Assembly (NCBI RefSeq): GCF_021404465.1
Contig: NZ_JABFTT010000011.1
Coordinates: 1-64,000, forward strand
Direction of reading: 5' to 3'
Origin: Billgrantia zhangzhouensis
GTDB lineage: Bacteria > Pseudomonadota > Gammaproteobacteria > Pseudomonadales > Halomonadaceae
DNA: 64,000 nt
The position numbers and the translations under genes are program-made. The notes below the pieces were generated by a model. It searched no databases, had not been told where the DNA came from, and saw only the letters and a program-made list of their open reading frames with translations. Shown in pieces: positions 9,347 through 16,571 of the stretch. Every line of letters starts with the position of its first letter. Position 1 is the first letter of the stretch.

Positions 9347-10401
9347 GTGAGCCGCTCCGGAGCGATCAGCTATGCCTCGCTGCTGCCGGAATCGCCCGGA
9401 TTCGCCGGAAACGCGCCAGGCGGCGCTGGTATGTTTGGGCGGTTCTCCTGGCCTGCCTGCTGGCGGGGGTGGCACTGACATTGATGCGGGGGCAGTCGTT
9501 CACGCCGTCGATGACGCTGCTCCGCGCGCTCGGCGGCGCGGATGTGCCGGGAGTGGGATTCACCGTACGTGAATTGCGCCTGCCGCGGGCAGTGGTCTCG
9601 ATTCTCGCGGGAATCTGCTTCGGCCTCGGGGGCGTCGCTTTTCAGACAATGCTGCGCAATCCGCTCGCCAGCCCCGACATCATCGGCATCAGTACGGGAG
9701 CAAGCGCTGCTGCGGTTTTCGCTATCGTGGTGTTGTCGATGAGCGGTCCGGCAGTTTCCATCGTCGCGGTCGTCGCGGGGCTAGGCGTCGCGCTTCTGAT
9801 CTATGCCCTCTCCTGGCGGAGAGGCGTAACCGGCGCGCGGCTCATTCTTGTCGGGATCGGTCTTGCTGCGATGTTGCAGAGCTTTACCGCCTATTTGCTC
9901 ATGCGTGCGCCGAGTTGGAGCCTTCAGGAGTCGCTACGCTGGATGGCCGGCAGTGTGAACGGTGTCCAACTGAATCAGGCACTACCGTTATTCATTGCCC
10001 TCCTGTTCTTCGGTGGGCTGATCTTAAGCTGCAGCCGCGATCTCGAAGCCCTGCGCATGGGCGATGACATAGCCGAGGGGCTTGGGGTCCGGCTGACGGC
10101 GACGCGTGTAAGCGTCATCGTCGCTGCGGTCGGGCTTGTCGCTTTTGCCACGGCGGTTTCGGGACCGGTCGCTTTTGTGGCCTTTCTTTCCGGTCCGATT
10201 GCGGCACGCCTGACAAGCCGGAACGGATCGCTTCTCATCCCTTCGGCTCTCGTGGGAGCTTTGCTTGTTCTTCTGGGCGATTACGTGGGCCAATTTCTTT
10301 TACCCGCGCGCTACCCGGTGGGGATCGTCACCGGCGTGCTCGGTGCGCCCTATCTCGTTTATCTCATCATTCGTGACAATAAGAGCGGAGGCGCCCTGTG
10401 A
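9343..10401 (+). CDS. Iron-siderophore ABC transporter permease, FecCD family (second)
   Basis: Partner permease of the siderophore importer (FepG/FecD position). The start ATG overlaps the stop of the previous gene (ATGA), which fixes it; the frame is open for a long way upstream, but that stretch is the shadow of the first permease. Family marks: LPRAVVSILAGICFGLGGVAFQ, NPLASPDIIGISTGASA and a C-terminal GPVAFVAFLSGPIAARL loop that contacts the ATPase. 352 residues, basic cytoplasmic N-terminus (ARIRRKRARRRW). The 3' end overlaps the ATPase gene by four bases. Confidence 0.9.
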   Translation: MSEPLRSDQLCLAAAGIARIRRKRARRRWYVWAVLLACLLAGVALTLMRGQSFTPSMTLLRALGGADVPGVGFTVRELRLPRAVVSILAGICFGLGGVAFQTMLRNPLASPDIIGISTGASAAAVFAIVVLSMSGPAVSIVAVVAGLGVALLIYALSWRRGVTGARLILVGIGLAAMLQSFTAYLLMRAPSWSLQESLRWMAGSVNGVQLNQALPLFIALLFFGGLILSCSRDLEALRMGDDIAEGLGVRLTATRVSVIVAAVGLVAFATAVSGPVAFVAFLSGPIAARLTSRNGSLLIPSALVGALLVLLGDYVGQFLLPARYPVGIVTGVLGAPYLVYLIIRDNKSGGAL

Positions 10402-11258
10402 GCAGTCCCTCACTCCTCGTACACGACCTCATGGCGGGCTATGGTGAACGCACCGTGCTGGACGACATCAACCTGACGATCCCGTCGGGTAGGAATACCG
10501 CTATCGTGGGCGCGAACGCCTGCGGGAAATCGACCCTCCTGCGTACGCTCTCGCGGCTTCTCGTACCTGAACGCGGCAAGGTTTTGCTCGACGGTCTCTC
10601 CATCCACCGGCTTCCCGCACGCCGCCTTGCGCAGCAATTGGGTCTTCTGCCGCAATCACCCATCGCGCCTGAAGGAATCACCGTGCTCGATCTCGTCAGC
10701 CGAGGCCGCCATCCTCGTCAAGGCCTGTTCGCGCGCTGGAGTAGCGCCGACGAGGCTGCTGTAGCCGAGGCACTGGAGGCCACGCACACGACGGAACTGG
10801 CCGAGCGTGCCGTGGAAGAACTATCAGGTGGGCAGCGTCAGCGGGTCTGGATCGCCATGGCGCTTGCACAGCAGACGGGGGTTCTGCTCCTTGATGAGCC
10901 TACGACGTTTCTCGATATCAATCACCAGATCGAGGTGCTCGATCTTCTGACTGATCTCAATCGGATGCGTGGCACGACCATTGTGATGGTCCTGCACGAG
11001 CTCAACCTTGCGGCGCGTTATGCCGATATTCTTGTCGCCATGGCGAAGGGGAGGATCTACGCAATAGGAGCCCCGGAAAAGGTACTGACCGAACAGATGG
11101 TGTGGGAGGTCTTCGGCCTCGCGAGCCGAGTCATAGAGGACCCGGTCACAGGCAAGCCGATGATGATCCCGCTCGGGAGGCACATCGCGTGCGAGCCAAG
11201 TCGCGATAGGGTCGAAGAGCCGATCAAGAATACTCCCAGCGCTGAAATATGTGCCTAG
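10398..11258 (+). CDS. Iron-siderophore ABC transporter ATP-binding protein
   Basis: Cytoplasmic ATPase of the FecE/FepC type that powers siderophore uptake. Walker A GANACGKST at about residues 37-45, Q-loop in LLPQSP, signature [18 protein letters not shown], Walker B VLLLDEPTTFLD and H-loop in VLHELNLAARYAD. 286 residues, slightly long because of a C-terminal tail. It is coupled to the permease gene by ATGA. The stop codon shares the palindrome CTAG with the stop of the convergent cytochrome b561 gene, so the two genes overlap by four bases tail to tail. Confidence 0.93.
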   Translation: MSSPSLLVHDLMAGYGERTVLDDINLTIPSGRNTAIVGANACGKSTLLRTLSRLLVPERGKVLLDGLSIHRLPARRLAQQLGLLPQSPIAPEGITVLDLVSRGRHPRQGLFARWSSADEAAVAEALEATHTTELAERAVEELSGGQRQRVWIAMALAQQTGVLLLDEPTTFLDINHQIEVLDLLTDLNRMRGTTIVMVLHELNLAARYADILVAMAKGRIYAIGAPEKVLTEQMVWEVFGLASRVIEDPVTGKPMMIPLGRHIACEPSRDRVEEPIKNTPSAEICA

Positions 11259-11887
11259 TCTGGTTGTGATCCCGCTCGGTGAGCGTCGGGATGAGCGGGA
11301 GCGTGTCCACGGTGGTCTAGCGGCCCCGTTAGTCGCGAGAAGACAGCATCCTCTCGCCACAGACGATGGACTAGTGCCATCGCCACATGACCGACAATCA
11401 GCCCCAGCAGCAGCCAGGCCAGGGTGCTGTGCAACAGGTCGGCGGGCGCTACCATCCAGGGGATATCGCGCTCCGCTTCCGGCAGCAGTTCCATTCCATA
11501 GAAGAGCAGGTGGCCACCCCGGCCGTACTGACGCAGGATGGCCATCGCCGGTATCAGGATCAACAGCACATAGAAGGCCAGGTGCACGCAGCGAGCCGGC
11601 ACGCCGGCCAATCCCCTTGGGCGGGGCGGTCGGTGATGGCGCTGGCTGTAAGCCCAGATGGCGCGTAGCAGCGTCGTCAGCAGGAGCATGGCACCCAGCG
11701 AACCGTGGGGGCCGATCCTCGCCAATAACAGGGTGACGGCGTTCTCGCCGGCCCCTTTCCAGGCTAGCGTCACGGTGAACAACAGTGTCACCTGCCCTGC
11801 CGTGAGCCAGTGCAGGATACGGCTGATGCGTCCGTAGCGATCTGGGGTATCCCGCCAAGGGGAGGGGTGGGGGCTGCGCCGATTCAT
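11255..11887 (-). CDS. Cytochrome b561 family protein
   Basis: Predicted di-haem b-type cytochrome of the inner membrane (four helices), moving electrons between quinol or reductase and a partner. Four hydrophobic segments are visible: around RILHWLTAGQVTLLFTVTL, GSLGAMLLLTTLLRAIW, VHLAFYVLLILIPAMAIL and LLHSTLAWLLLGLIVGHVAM. The histidines in ILHW, the second-helix region, LLHST and IVGHV are the likely haem ligands. 210 residues, with a proline- and histidine-rich C-terminal tail. It lies between the Fur-linked uptake operon and a broken SIP gene on the same strand, so a role in siderophore iron reduction is possible but only an inference. Confidence 0.85.
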   Translation of the reverse strand: MNRRSPHPSPWRDTPDRYGRISRILHWLTAGQVTLLFTVTLAWKGAGENAVTLLLARIGPHGSLGAMLLLTTLLRAIWAYSQRHHRPPRPRGLAGVPARCVHLAFYVLLILIPAMAILRQYGRGGHLLFYGMELLPEAERDIPWMVAPADLLHSTLAWLLLGLIVGHVAMALVHRLWREDAVFSRLTGPLDHRGHAPAHPDAHRAGSQPD

Positions 11888-11912
11888 CGTGTTGCGATCC
11901 TCGTAAAGTCGT

Positions 11913-12076
11913 TCAGCGACTGCCCTTGCCCTGGACGCTAGTCGCCATGCTGGTGACGTAGCGCTTGGGCAGGCCGCACTTGTTGATCAGGTAACGGCGG
12001 ATGGCCCTCGCCACCTTGGATTCCGCGGCGTCCAGGCATAGAAGGGGGCGGTGTCATCGAGTTTCGCCGCCTCGCG
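11913..12076 (-). pseudogene. Remnant of siderophore-interacting protein gene (3' end, frameshifted)
   Basis: Read on the minus strand this stretch encodes EAAKLDDTAPFYAW, then after a one-base frame change AAESKVARAIRRYLINKCGL, then PKRYVTSM and a stop at 11913. It aligns with the C-terminus of the intact SIP at 25119-26048 (EAAETDDGAPFYAW, AAETKVALGIRRYLVNECGL). Similarity fades upstream of about 12076, so the FAD domain and most of the NAD(P)H domain are gone. The remnant lies next to the siderophore uptake operon, where SIP reductase genes usually sit. Confidence 0.8.
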
Positions 12077-12222
12077 GCAACCGCCATGACGGATGATCAT
12101 CATAAGCAATCTTAATGCTATAAATAGTATTGATGTTTATCAATTTCATATGGGTTTGATGAATCATCCCCGCTGAGACGTTATCTCTGAGGGCATGGGA
12201 AAAATCGAATGGGAAAAGGGCG
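12077..12222. other. AT-rich regulatory gap
   Basis: No gene seen. It contains the FNR-like box at 12130-12143 and an AT-rich stretch (tataaatagtattgat) that would suit a promoter for the DUF454 gene, and perhaps once for the broken SIP gene on the other strand. Confidence 0.5.
12130..12143. promoter_or_regulatory. FNR/Anr-type box
   Basis: TTGATGTTTATCAA matches the FNR/Anr consensus TTGATNNNNATCAA perfectly, and the symmetry extends one base each side (ATTGAT...ATCAAT). It is centred about 86 bases upstream of the DUF454 gene start. If activating at -41.5, transcription would begin near 12178. Oxygen-limitation control of the DUF454 gene is inferred. Confidence 0.65.
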
Positions 12223-12600
12223 ATGAAGATGGCGCGTCTCTGCTGGGCGGCATTAGCTGCATTGAGTTTTGCGGTGGGGTTTCTAGGCCTGTTTCTGCCC
12301 CTGCTGCCCACCACGGAGTTCATGCTGGCAGCGGTCTACTGTGCGTCGCGAGGTTCGCCACGTTTTGAGGCTTGGATCCGCTCGCGGCGTTATGTGGGAC
12401 CGTTGCTCGAGAGTTGGGAAGCGGAGCGGGCTATCCCCCGGCGTGCCAAGTTCGTCGCTGTGGGGATGATCTTCGCCAGCATGGTGATGATTCTGCTGCA
12501 CTTGGGCGATGGCTGGTTGCGCTGGGCGATTGCGGCAACGCTGGTTGGCGTGTCGGTATGGTTGGTAACGCGACCGGAGCCTTCTTCACCCATGCGCTGA
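12223..12600 (+). CDS. YbaN/DUF454 family inner membrane protein
   Basis: Small membrane protein of the DUF454 (YbaN) family; the molecular role is unknown. Family marks: FLPLLPTTEFMLAAVYCASRGSPRFEAW, RRYVGPLLESWEAERAIP and the PRRAKF basic turn. Three membrane segments are visible (about residues 5-45, 75-95 and 97-115). 125 residues, typical length. Start ATG at 12223; MARLC three codons in is an alternative. It carries a perfect FNR-type box upstream, suggesting induction when oxygen is low. Confidence 0.85.
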   Translation: MKMARLCWAALAALSFAVGFLGLFLPLLPTTEFMLAAVYCASRGSPRFEAWIRSRRYVGPLLESWEAERAIPRRAKFVAVGMIFASMVMILLHLGDGWLRWAIAATLVGVSVWLVTRPEPSSPMR

Positions 12601-12750
12601 TCCTCCGCCTGATGAGGACTCTCCATGAGCGGCCATTCGGTGAGTCTGGCGCTGAGGGGGCAGCAAGCCCCCTCCTGTGTTCAGTACGAGTTCTAGGCAG
12701 AGTTGCACCTTTGAATGACTGTTGAGTACGGCTCATTGCGGCGGCTGGGC

Positions 12751-13473
12751 TCATGCCGGGCTGGCGGTGGGGCGCACCACGATCTCGCTGGTGTCCACAT
12801 CGTCGGGCTGAGCGATGACGTGAGCGATAGCCGCGGCAATGGCGTCGGGCTTGAGGGCGATCTGGCGGAAACTCTTCATCGCTTCGGCGGCGCCGGCATC
12901 GGTGATGGTGTCGGCCAGCTCCGATTCCACCACGCCGGGATAGACGCAGGTGACGCGCAGCTTGTCGTGTTCCTGGCGCAGTCCGTCGGAAATCGCCCGC
13001 ACGGCATACTTGGTCGCACAGTAGACGGCGGCGGTGGGCACCACATAGAGCCCGCCGACGGAGGAGATGTTGATCACCTGTCCGTTGCCCTGGGCCTGCA
13101 TGGTGGGCAGTACGGCGGCGATGCCATGCAGCACGCCGCGGATGTTGACGTCGATCATGCGGTCCCATTCGTCGACCTTGAGCGAGGCCAGGGGCGAGAG
13201 CGGCATGACGCCGGCGTTGTTGATGATCACGTCGATGCGGCCATGAAGCTTCAGTGCGGTATCGGCGAAGGCCTGCACGTCTTCCCGCTGGGTGACGTCC
13301 AGCGTGCGGTAATCCACGCTGCCGCCCTCGCTGCGAATGGCCTGGACCAGCGCTTCCAGCCTGTCGGTGCGGCGTGCGCCGATGACCAGCCGATGCCCGT
13401 GGCTTGCCAGCAGGCGGGCGGTAGCCTCGCCAATACCGCTGCTGGCGCCGGTGAGAAGGATGACTTTACTCAT
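12751..13473 (-). CDS. SDR family NAD(P)-dependent oxidoreductase
   Basis: Classical short-chain dehydrogenase, 240 residues. Cofactor motif TGASSGIG at residues 8-15, NNAGVMP for the structural loop, catalytic Ser in NISSVGG and the YCATK catalytic Tyr/Lys pair. The dipeptide GARR after the second strand suggests NADP(H) preference. The family includes YdfG/serine-dehydrogenase-like enzymes; the substrate cannot be told. It is divergently transcribed from an AraC regulator 236 bases away, a common arrangement in which the regulator controls the reductase. Confidence 0.9.
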   Translation of the reverse strand: MSKVILLTGASSGIGEATARLLASHGHRLVIGARRTDRLEALVQAIRSEGGSVDYRTLDVTQREDVQAFADTALKLHGRIDVIINNAGVMPLSPLASLKVDEWDRMIDVNIRGVLHGIAAVLPTMQAQGNGQVINISSVGGLYVVPTAAVYCATKYAVRAISDGLRQEHDKLRVTCVYPGVVESELADTITDAGAAEAMKSFRQIALKPDAIAAAIAHVIAQPDDVDTSEIVVRPTASPA

Positions 13474-13709
13474 CAGGGTGACCTCCGTATGGATGGCTTA
13501 AACGACCTCTCGCCGGGCTCGGATAGCGACCCGTGGGTGAGCCCAGGAGCCAGAGCGTCGTTGAGACAAGCCTACGGAGGCGGTGGAAAGGCCAACAGAG
13601 TCAATCCTATCGAAGTCTTGCCTAATCCTATTTTAAAGATTGGATATAAATGAAAATTTGCCGTGATAATTGCATAAAAATAAGATGAGGAGGAAAGAGG
13701 AGTTTGCGT

Positions 13710-14654
13710 GTGGCTACCCTGTCTTCCCCTTCCCCCCAACAGCGAATGATCGAGCTGCTGTATCGGCTGGCACCTCATGAGGGCTATACCGAGTCACTGC
13801 TGGATGGCGTGCGCTTCATGCGTTCGAACCGCCCGCTGAAGCTCACCCCGGTGCTGTATGAGCCGAGCATCGTGATCGTGTGCCAGGGGCGCAAGCGAGG
13901 TTACCTGGGTGGCGAAGTGTATCTCTACGATGCCCTGCACTATCTCGTGCTGTCGGTGCCGCTGCCCTTTGCCTCGGAAACCGAGGCCAGCCCTGAGGAG
14001 CCGCTGCTGGCCATTTCGATTCGGCTGGATATGGCCGTGGTGGCGGAGCTGGTCTTCGTGTTGGACCAGGCGGATGCACGCTCTGCGGCACCGCCGCGGG
14101 GCATGCTCTCCACGCCGCTCGATGCGCCCATGTCAGACGCCACGCTCAGGTTGCTCGAATCGTTGGGCTCGCCCATGGAGGCTCAAGTGCTGGCGCCCAA
14201 TATCGTGCGGGAGATCTGCTACCGCGTGCTGGTCGGCGAGCAGGGCGGCAGTGTGCGCGCGGCGCTGGCCCAGCAAGGCCAGTTCGGCAGGATCGCCAAG
14301 GCGCTGCACCGCATCCACGCGGAGTTTGCCGAGCCCCTGGAGGTGGGGGAGCTGGCCAGCGAAGTCGGCATGAGTACGGCGGCCTTTCACGTGCACTTCA
14401 AGGCGGTGACCCAGACTTCGCCCCTGCAGTACATCAAGTCGACGCGGCTGCACCAGGCCCGGCTGCTGATGATCCGTGATGGCCTGCCCGCAGCGGCCGC
14501 CGCTGCCCGGGTGGGCTACGAGAGCCCTTCGCAGTTCAGCCGCGAGTTCAAGCGCTTCTTCGGCCGGCCGCCCGGCGAGGAAGTGCGCGAAATGAAGGCC
14601 TCGCTGGTGCTGTTGCCGCCGGCCCAGGCGGCGGGCATGGCGCAGCCGCATTGA
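13710..14654 (+). CDS. AraC family transcriptional regulator
   Basis: Regulator with an N-terminal AraC_N cupin-type domain (LTPVLYEPSIVIVCQGRKRGYLGG) and a C-terminal pair of helix-turn-helix motifs ([38 protein letters not shown]). About 314 residues. GTG 13710 is preferred because GAGGAG lies seven bases upstream; TTG 13704 is an alternative. It is divergent from the SDR gene, its likely target. The last 304 bases recur, with small changes, at 21446-21749, so this gene marks the left edge of an inserted island. Confidence 0.88.
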   Translation: MATLSSPSPQQRMIELLYRLAPHEGYTESLLDGVRFMRSNRPLKLTPVLYEPSIVIVCQGRKRGYLGGEVYLYDALHYLVLSVPLPFASETEASPEEPLLAISIRLDMAVVAELVFVLDQADARSAAPPRGMLSTPLDAPMSDATLRLLESLGSPMEAQVLAPNIVREICYRVLVGEQGGSVRAALAQQGQFGRIAKALHRIHAEFAEPLEVGELASEVGMSTAAFHVHFKAVTQTSPLQYIKSTRLHQARLLMIRDGLPAAAAAARVGYESPSQFSREFKRFFGRPPGEEVREMKASLVLLPPAQAAGMAQPH

Positions 14655-14655
14655 G
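14352..14655 (+). repeat. Direct repeat, left copy (araC 3' end)
   Basis: Left copy of a direct repeat of about 304 bases, forming the intact end of the AraC gene. The right copy is at 21446-21749. The copies are nearly identical, differing by scattered substitutions and small indels. The repeat encloses a 6.8-kb AT-richer gene block. Confidence 0.85.
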
Positions 14656-14728
14656 AGTTTAGGGTGATAAGGCTGGCGCCGCTGACTCATCATCAGCGGG
14701 CCAAACGCGTCAGAAAGATAGCTGACGC

Positions 14729-14923
14729 TCAGAACCAACTTACGGTCAGTGCAGCGAGATCATTCGCCGCCTGCTCTTTCGTGCAGCCACCATGAACCAT
14801 CTTGTCTGACAATGCTTCAGAAGCTCCGATCAGGCCAACGCAGCGACGGTGGTCAGCCTCGGCCGGAAGGCGAGATAACGGTGCCAGCACTTCCACCACT
14901 GCTACATAGAAGTGGAAAGCCAG
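14729..14923 (-). pseudogene. TetR-family regulator remnant (C-terminal end)
   Basis: The minus-strand frame encodes HFYVAVVEVLAPLSRLPAEA, then CVGLIGASEALSDKMVHGG, then EQAANDLAALTVSWF and a stop at 14729. The pattern resembles the ligand-binding C-terminus of TetR/AcrR regulators, especially the SEALSD...GGC...EQA...DLAALTV end. An in-frame stop just upstream (14924-14926) and the absence of any helix-turn-helix show that it is a fragment. The family call rests on pattern alone. Confidence 0.5.
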
Positions 14924-14960
14924 TCACCAATAGCGGCAAAAATCTAAGGTGGGGGGCATG

Positions 14961-15773
14961 CTAAGTTTGGCCGCGTGCCAATTCGCGGCTACGATTGGCA
15001 GCCGCGGAAATGGTTCTCGATATTAAAGAAGACAGTCCCTGCTCGGGTGACATCAGTTGGTCAAGACCTGCTGCTGTCGTACCATTTGGAGACGTTACAC
15101 CTTGGCGCAGGTCAATGAGAGATTCGTTGGTTTCTATTGCAAGCATGCTAGAACCTGCCACGGTCTTCTTTGCAAGGTCCAGCGCTATTTCCAAAGGCAG
15201 CCCTTCCGCCTGACCTGCTGCTGCCATGGATTCGATCATGTGAAATACATAGGCGGGACCGGAGCCAGAAAGTGCGGTGACAGCGTCGATTTGTGCTTCC
15301 TCGTTCAGCTCCACCACATCACCCACAGCCTCCATGACCTCCAAGGCAAGAGCCACATCTTGCCGTTCAGCTTTGTCGTTTCCGGTGATGGCCGTTATGC
15401 CCTGGCGAATCATTGCCGGTGTGTTCGGCATGGCACGGACAATAGGGGAGTGTGGGAAGAATGCCTCCCAAGATGAAAGGGTAATGCCTGCAACTACCGA
15501 CAGAACGAGGGTGTCTTTACCTATTGTGGGTAATTTTTCTGCGATAGTATCCAAAGACTGAGGCTTAACGGCGATAACGACGACTGCAGGTGCGTGCGGT
15601 AATTTTCCTCCCACATTCACGCCAAGCTCTCTGAGCTCCGCGCGTGGAAATGGGTCCACTACATGAACGGCTGAAGGATAAATTCCACTGGCAAGCCAGC
15701 CGTCTAGCAAGGCCCCACCCATACGCCCGCAGCCTATGAGGACCAATCCCCGTTCATTCACTTTCCAAGACAT
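14961..15773 (-). CDS. Pyrroline-5-carboxylate reductase family protein (ProC-like)
   Basis: NAD(P)H-dependent imine reductase fold. Dinucleotide motif IGCGRMGGALLDGW near the N-terminus, AVKPQSLD, VRAMPNTPAMIRQG, and the family signature ALSGSGPAYVFHMIESM with GVTSPNGTTAAGL towards the end. 270 residues, normal for ProC. It normally makes proline from pyrroline-5-carboxylate. Its place in an accessory island beside GntR and a molybdopterin enzyme suggests that it reduces a related cyclic imine in a catabolic route instead. It lies two bases downstream of the GntR gene on the same strand, so the two form one operon. Confidence 0.88.
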   Translation of the reverse strand: MSWKVNERGLVLIGCGRMGGALLDGWLASGIYPSAVHVVDPFPRAELRELGVNVGGKLPHAPAVVVIAVKPQSLDTIAEKLPTIGKDTLVLSVVAGITLSSWEAFFPHSPIVRAMPNTPAMIRQGITAITGNDKAERQDVALALEVMEAVGDVVELNEEAQIDAVTALSGSGPAYVFHMIESMAAAGQAEGLPLEIALDLAKKTVAGSSMLAIETNESLIDLRQGVTSPNGTTAAGLDQLMSPEQGLSSLISRTISAAANRSRELARGQT

Positions 15774-15775
15774 GA

Positions 15776-16462
15776 CTAGCTCTCCAAGGTTCTTTTCTTT
15801 CTATGGCGAAGGGCATCTTTTTCTAGGGCTGCGGCGAAAATCGGTTCCCAGCTACGAATGTGATAATGCAAGAGCTTGAGCAGCTCATCTTTCTCACCAG
15901 CCTCAATGAGGTCAATAATGCGGTAATGTTCCTCAACGGACTCACGTTGCCGATCTATCCCGGCACCTGATCGAATCCCGAAGAGCCGCATCCTGTCCCG
16001 AAAAGCTAGTGCCGTCTGTGCTAACAATTCGTTGCCGGAGGCTGCAAACAAGGCATCGTGAAAGGAACGGTCAGCGATGAGGTAAGCACGCACATCATCA
16101 TCGTTCACGGCTTGCTCAATCTCGCGAGCATATTCCCTGAGCATCTCAGTATCACACGACGCATTGTCCATCATTAGCTTGGCAGCTTGAAGCTCCAATA
16201 AATCGCGCATATCGAAAAGGTCATGTAACTGTTTCTTGGTAGGTCGTGATACCCGAAACCCTCTGTTTCGGACTGGCTCTACCAAGCCGGTATTTGCCAA
16301 TTCAAGCAACGCCTCACGCACCGGCGTCGTCGAAACGTTAAGCTCGGCCGACAGCGCAGGAACGGAGTAAAGGGTGCCAGGAGGGCTTTCTCCCGAAATG
16401 ATCTCCGACCTCAGTTGCTTGAGGATACGCTCACGAAGGTTCTCTTGCATCGCATTGATCAC
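15776..16462 (-). CDS. GntR family transcriptional regulator (FadR subfamily)
   Basis: Winged-helix DNA-binding domain at residues 5-75 (LSAELNVSTTPVREALLELANTGLVEPVRNRGF) followed by an all-helical FCD ligand domain (DLFDMRDLLELQAAKLM, ADRSFHDALFAASGN, EEHYRIIDLIEAG), whose Asp/His residues usually bind a metal. 228 residues from GTG 16462; ATG 16450, with AGGTG upstream, is an alternative start. It is divergent from the molybdopterin fusion gene, and the perfect palindrome at 16521-16541 between them is its likely operator. Confidence 0.88.
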   Translation of the reverse strand: MINAMQENLRERILKQLRSEIISGESPPGTLYSVPALSAELNVSTTPVREALLELANTGLVEPVRNRGFRVSRPTKKQLHDLFDMRDLLELQAAKLMMDNASCDTEMLREYAREIEQAVNDDDVRAYLIADRSFHDALFAASGNELLAQTALAFRDRMRLFGIRSGAGIDRQRESVEEHYRIIDLIEAGEKDELLKLLHYHIRSWEPIFAAALEKDALRHRKKRTLES

Positions 16463-16501
16463 CTAGTTTCTGACCACTCTCATCATGATATTGCCTTGCG
16501 G

Positions 16502-16541
16502 TTGACAAGTCCAGATAGTGAGCGCACTATAGTAGTGCGCT
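16502..16541 (+). promoter_or_regulatory. Promoter and palindromic operator of the fusion gene
   Basis: TTGACA at 16502-16507 is a good -35, with CACTAT at 16525-16530 at 17-base spacing as a possible -10. Overlapping that -10 is a perfect inverted repeat, AGCGCACTA - TAG - TAGTGCGCT (16521-16541). Its position suits repression by the adjacent divergent GntR regulator. Confidence 0.65.
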
Positions 16542-16571
16542 ACAGTAAAGTATCTATTGTGGAGGTGCATC

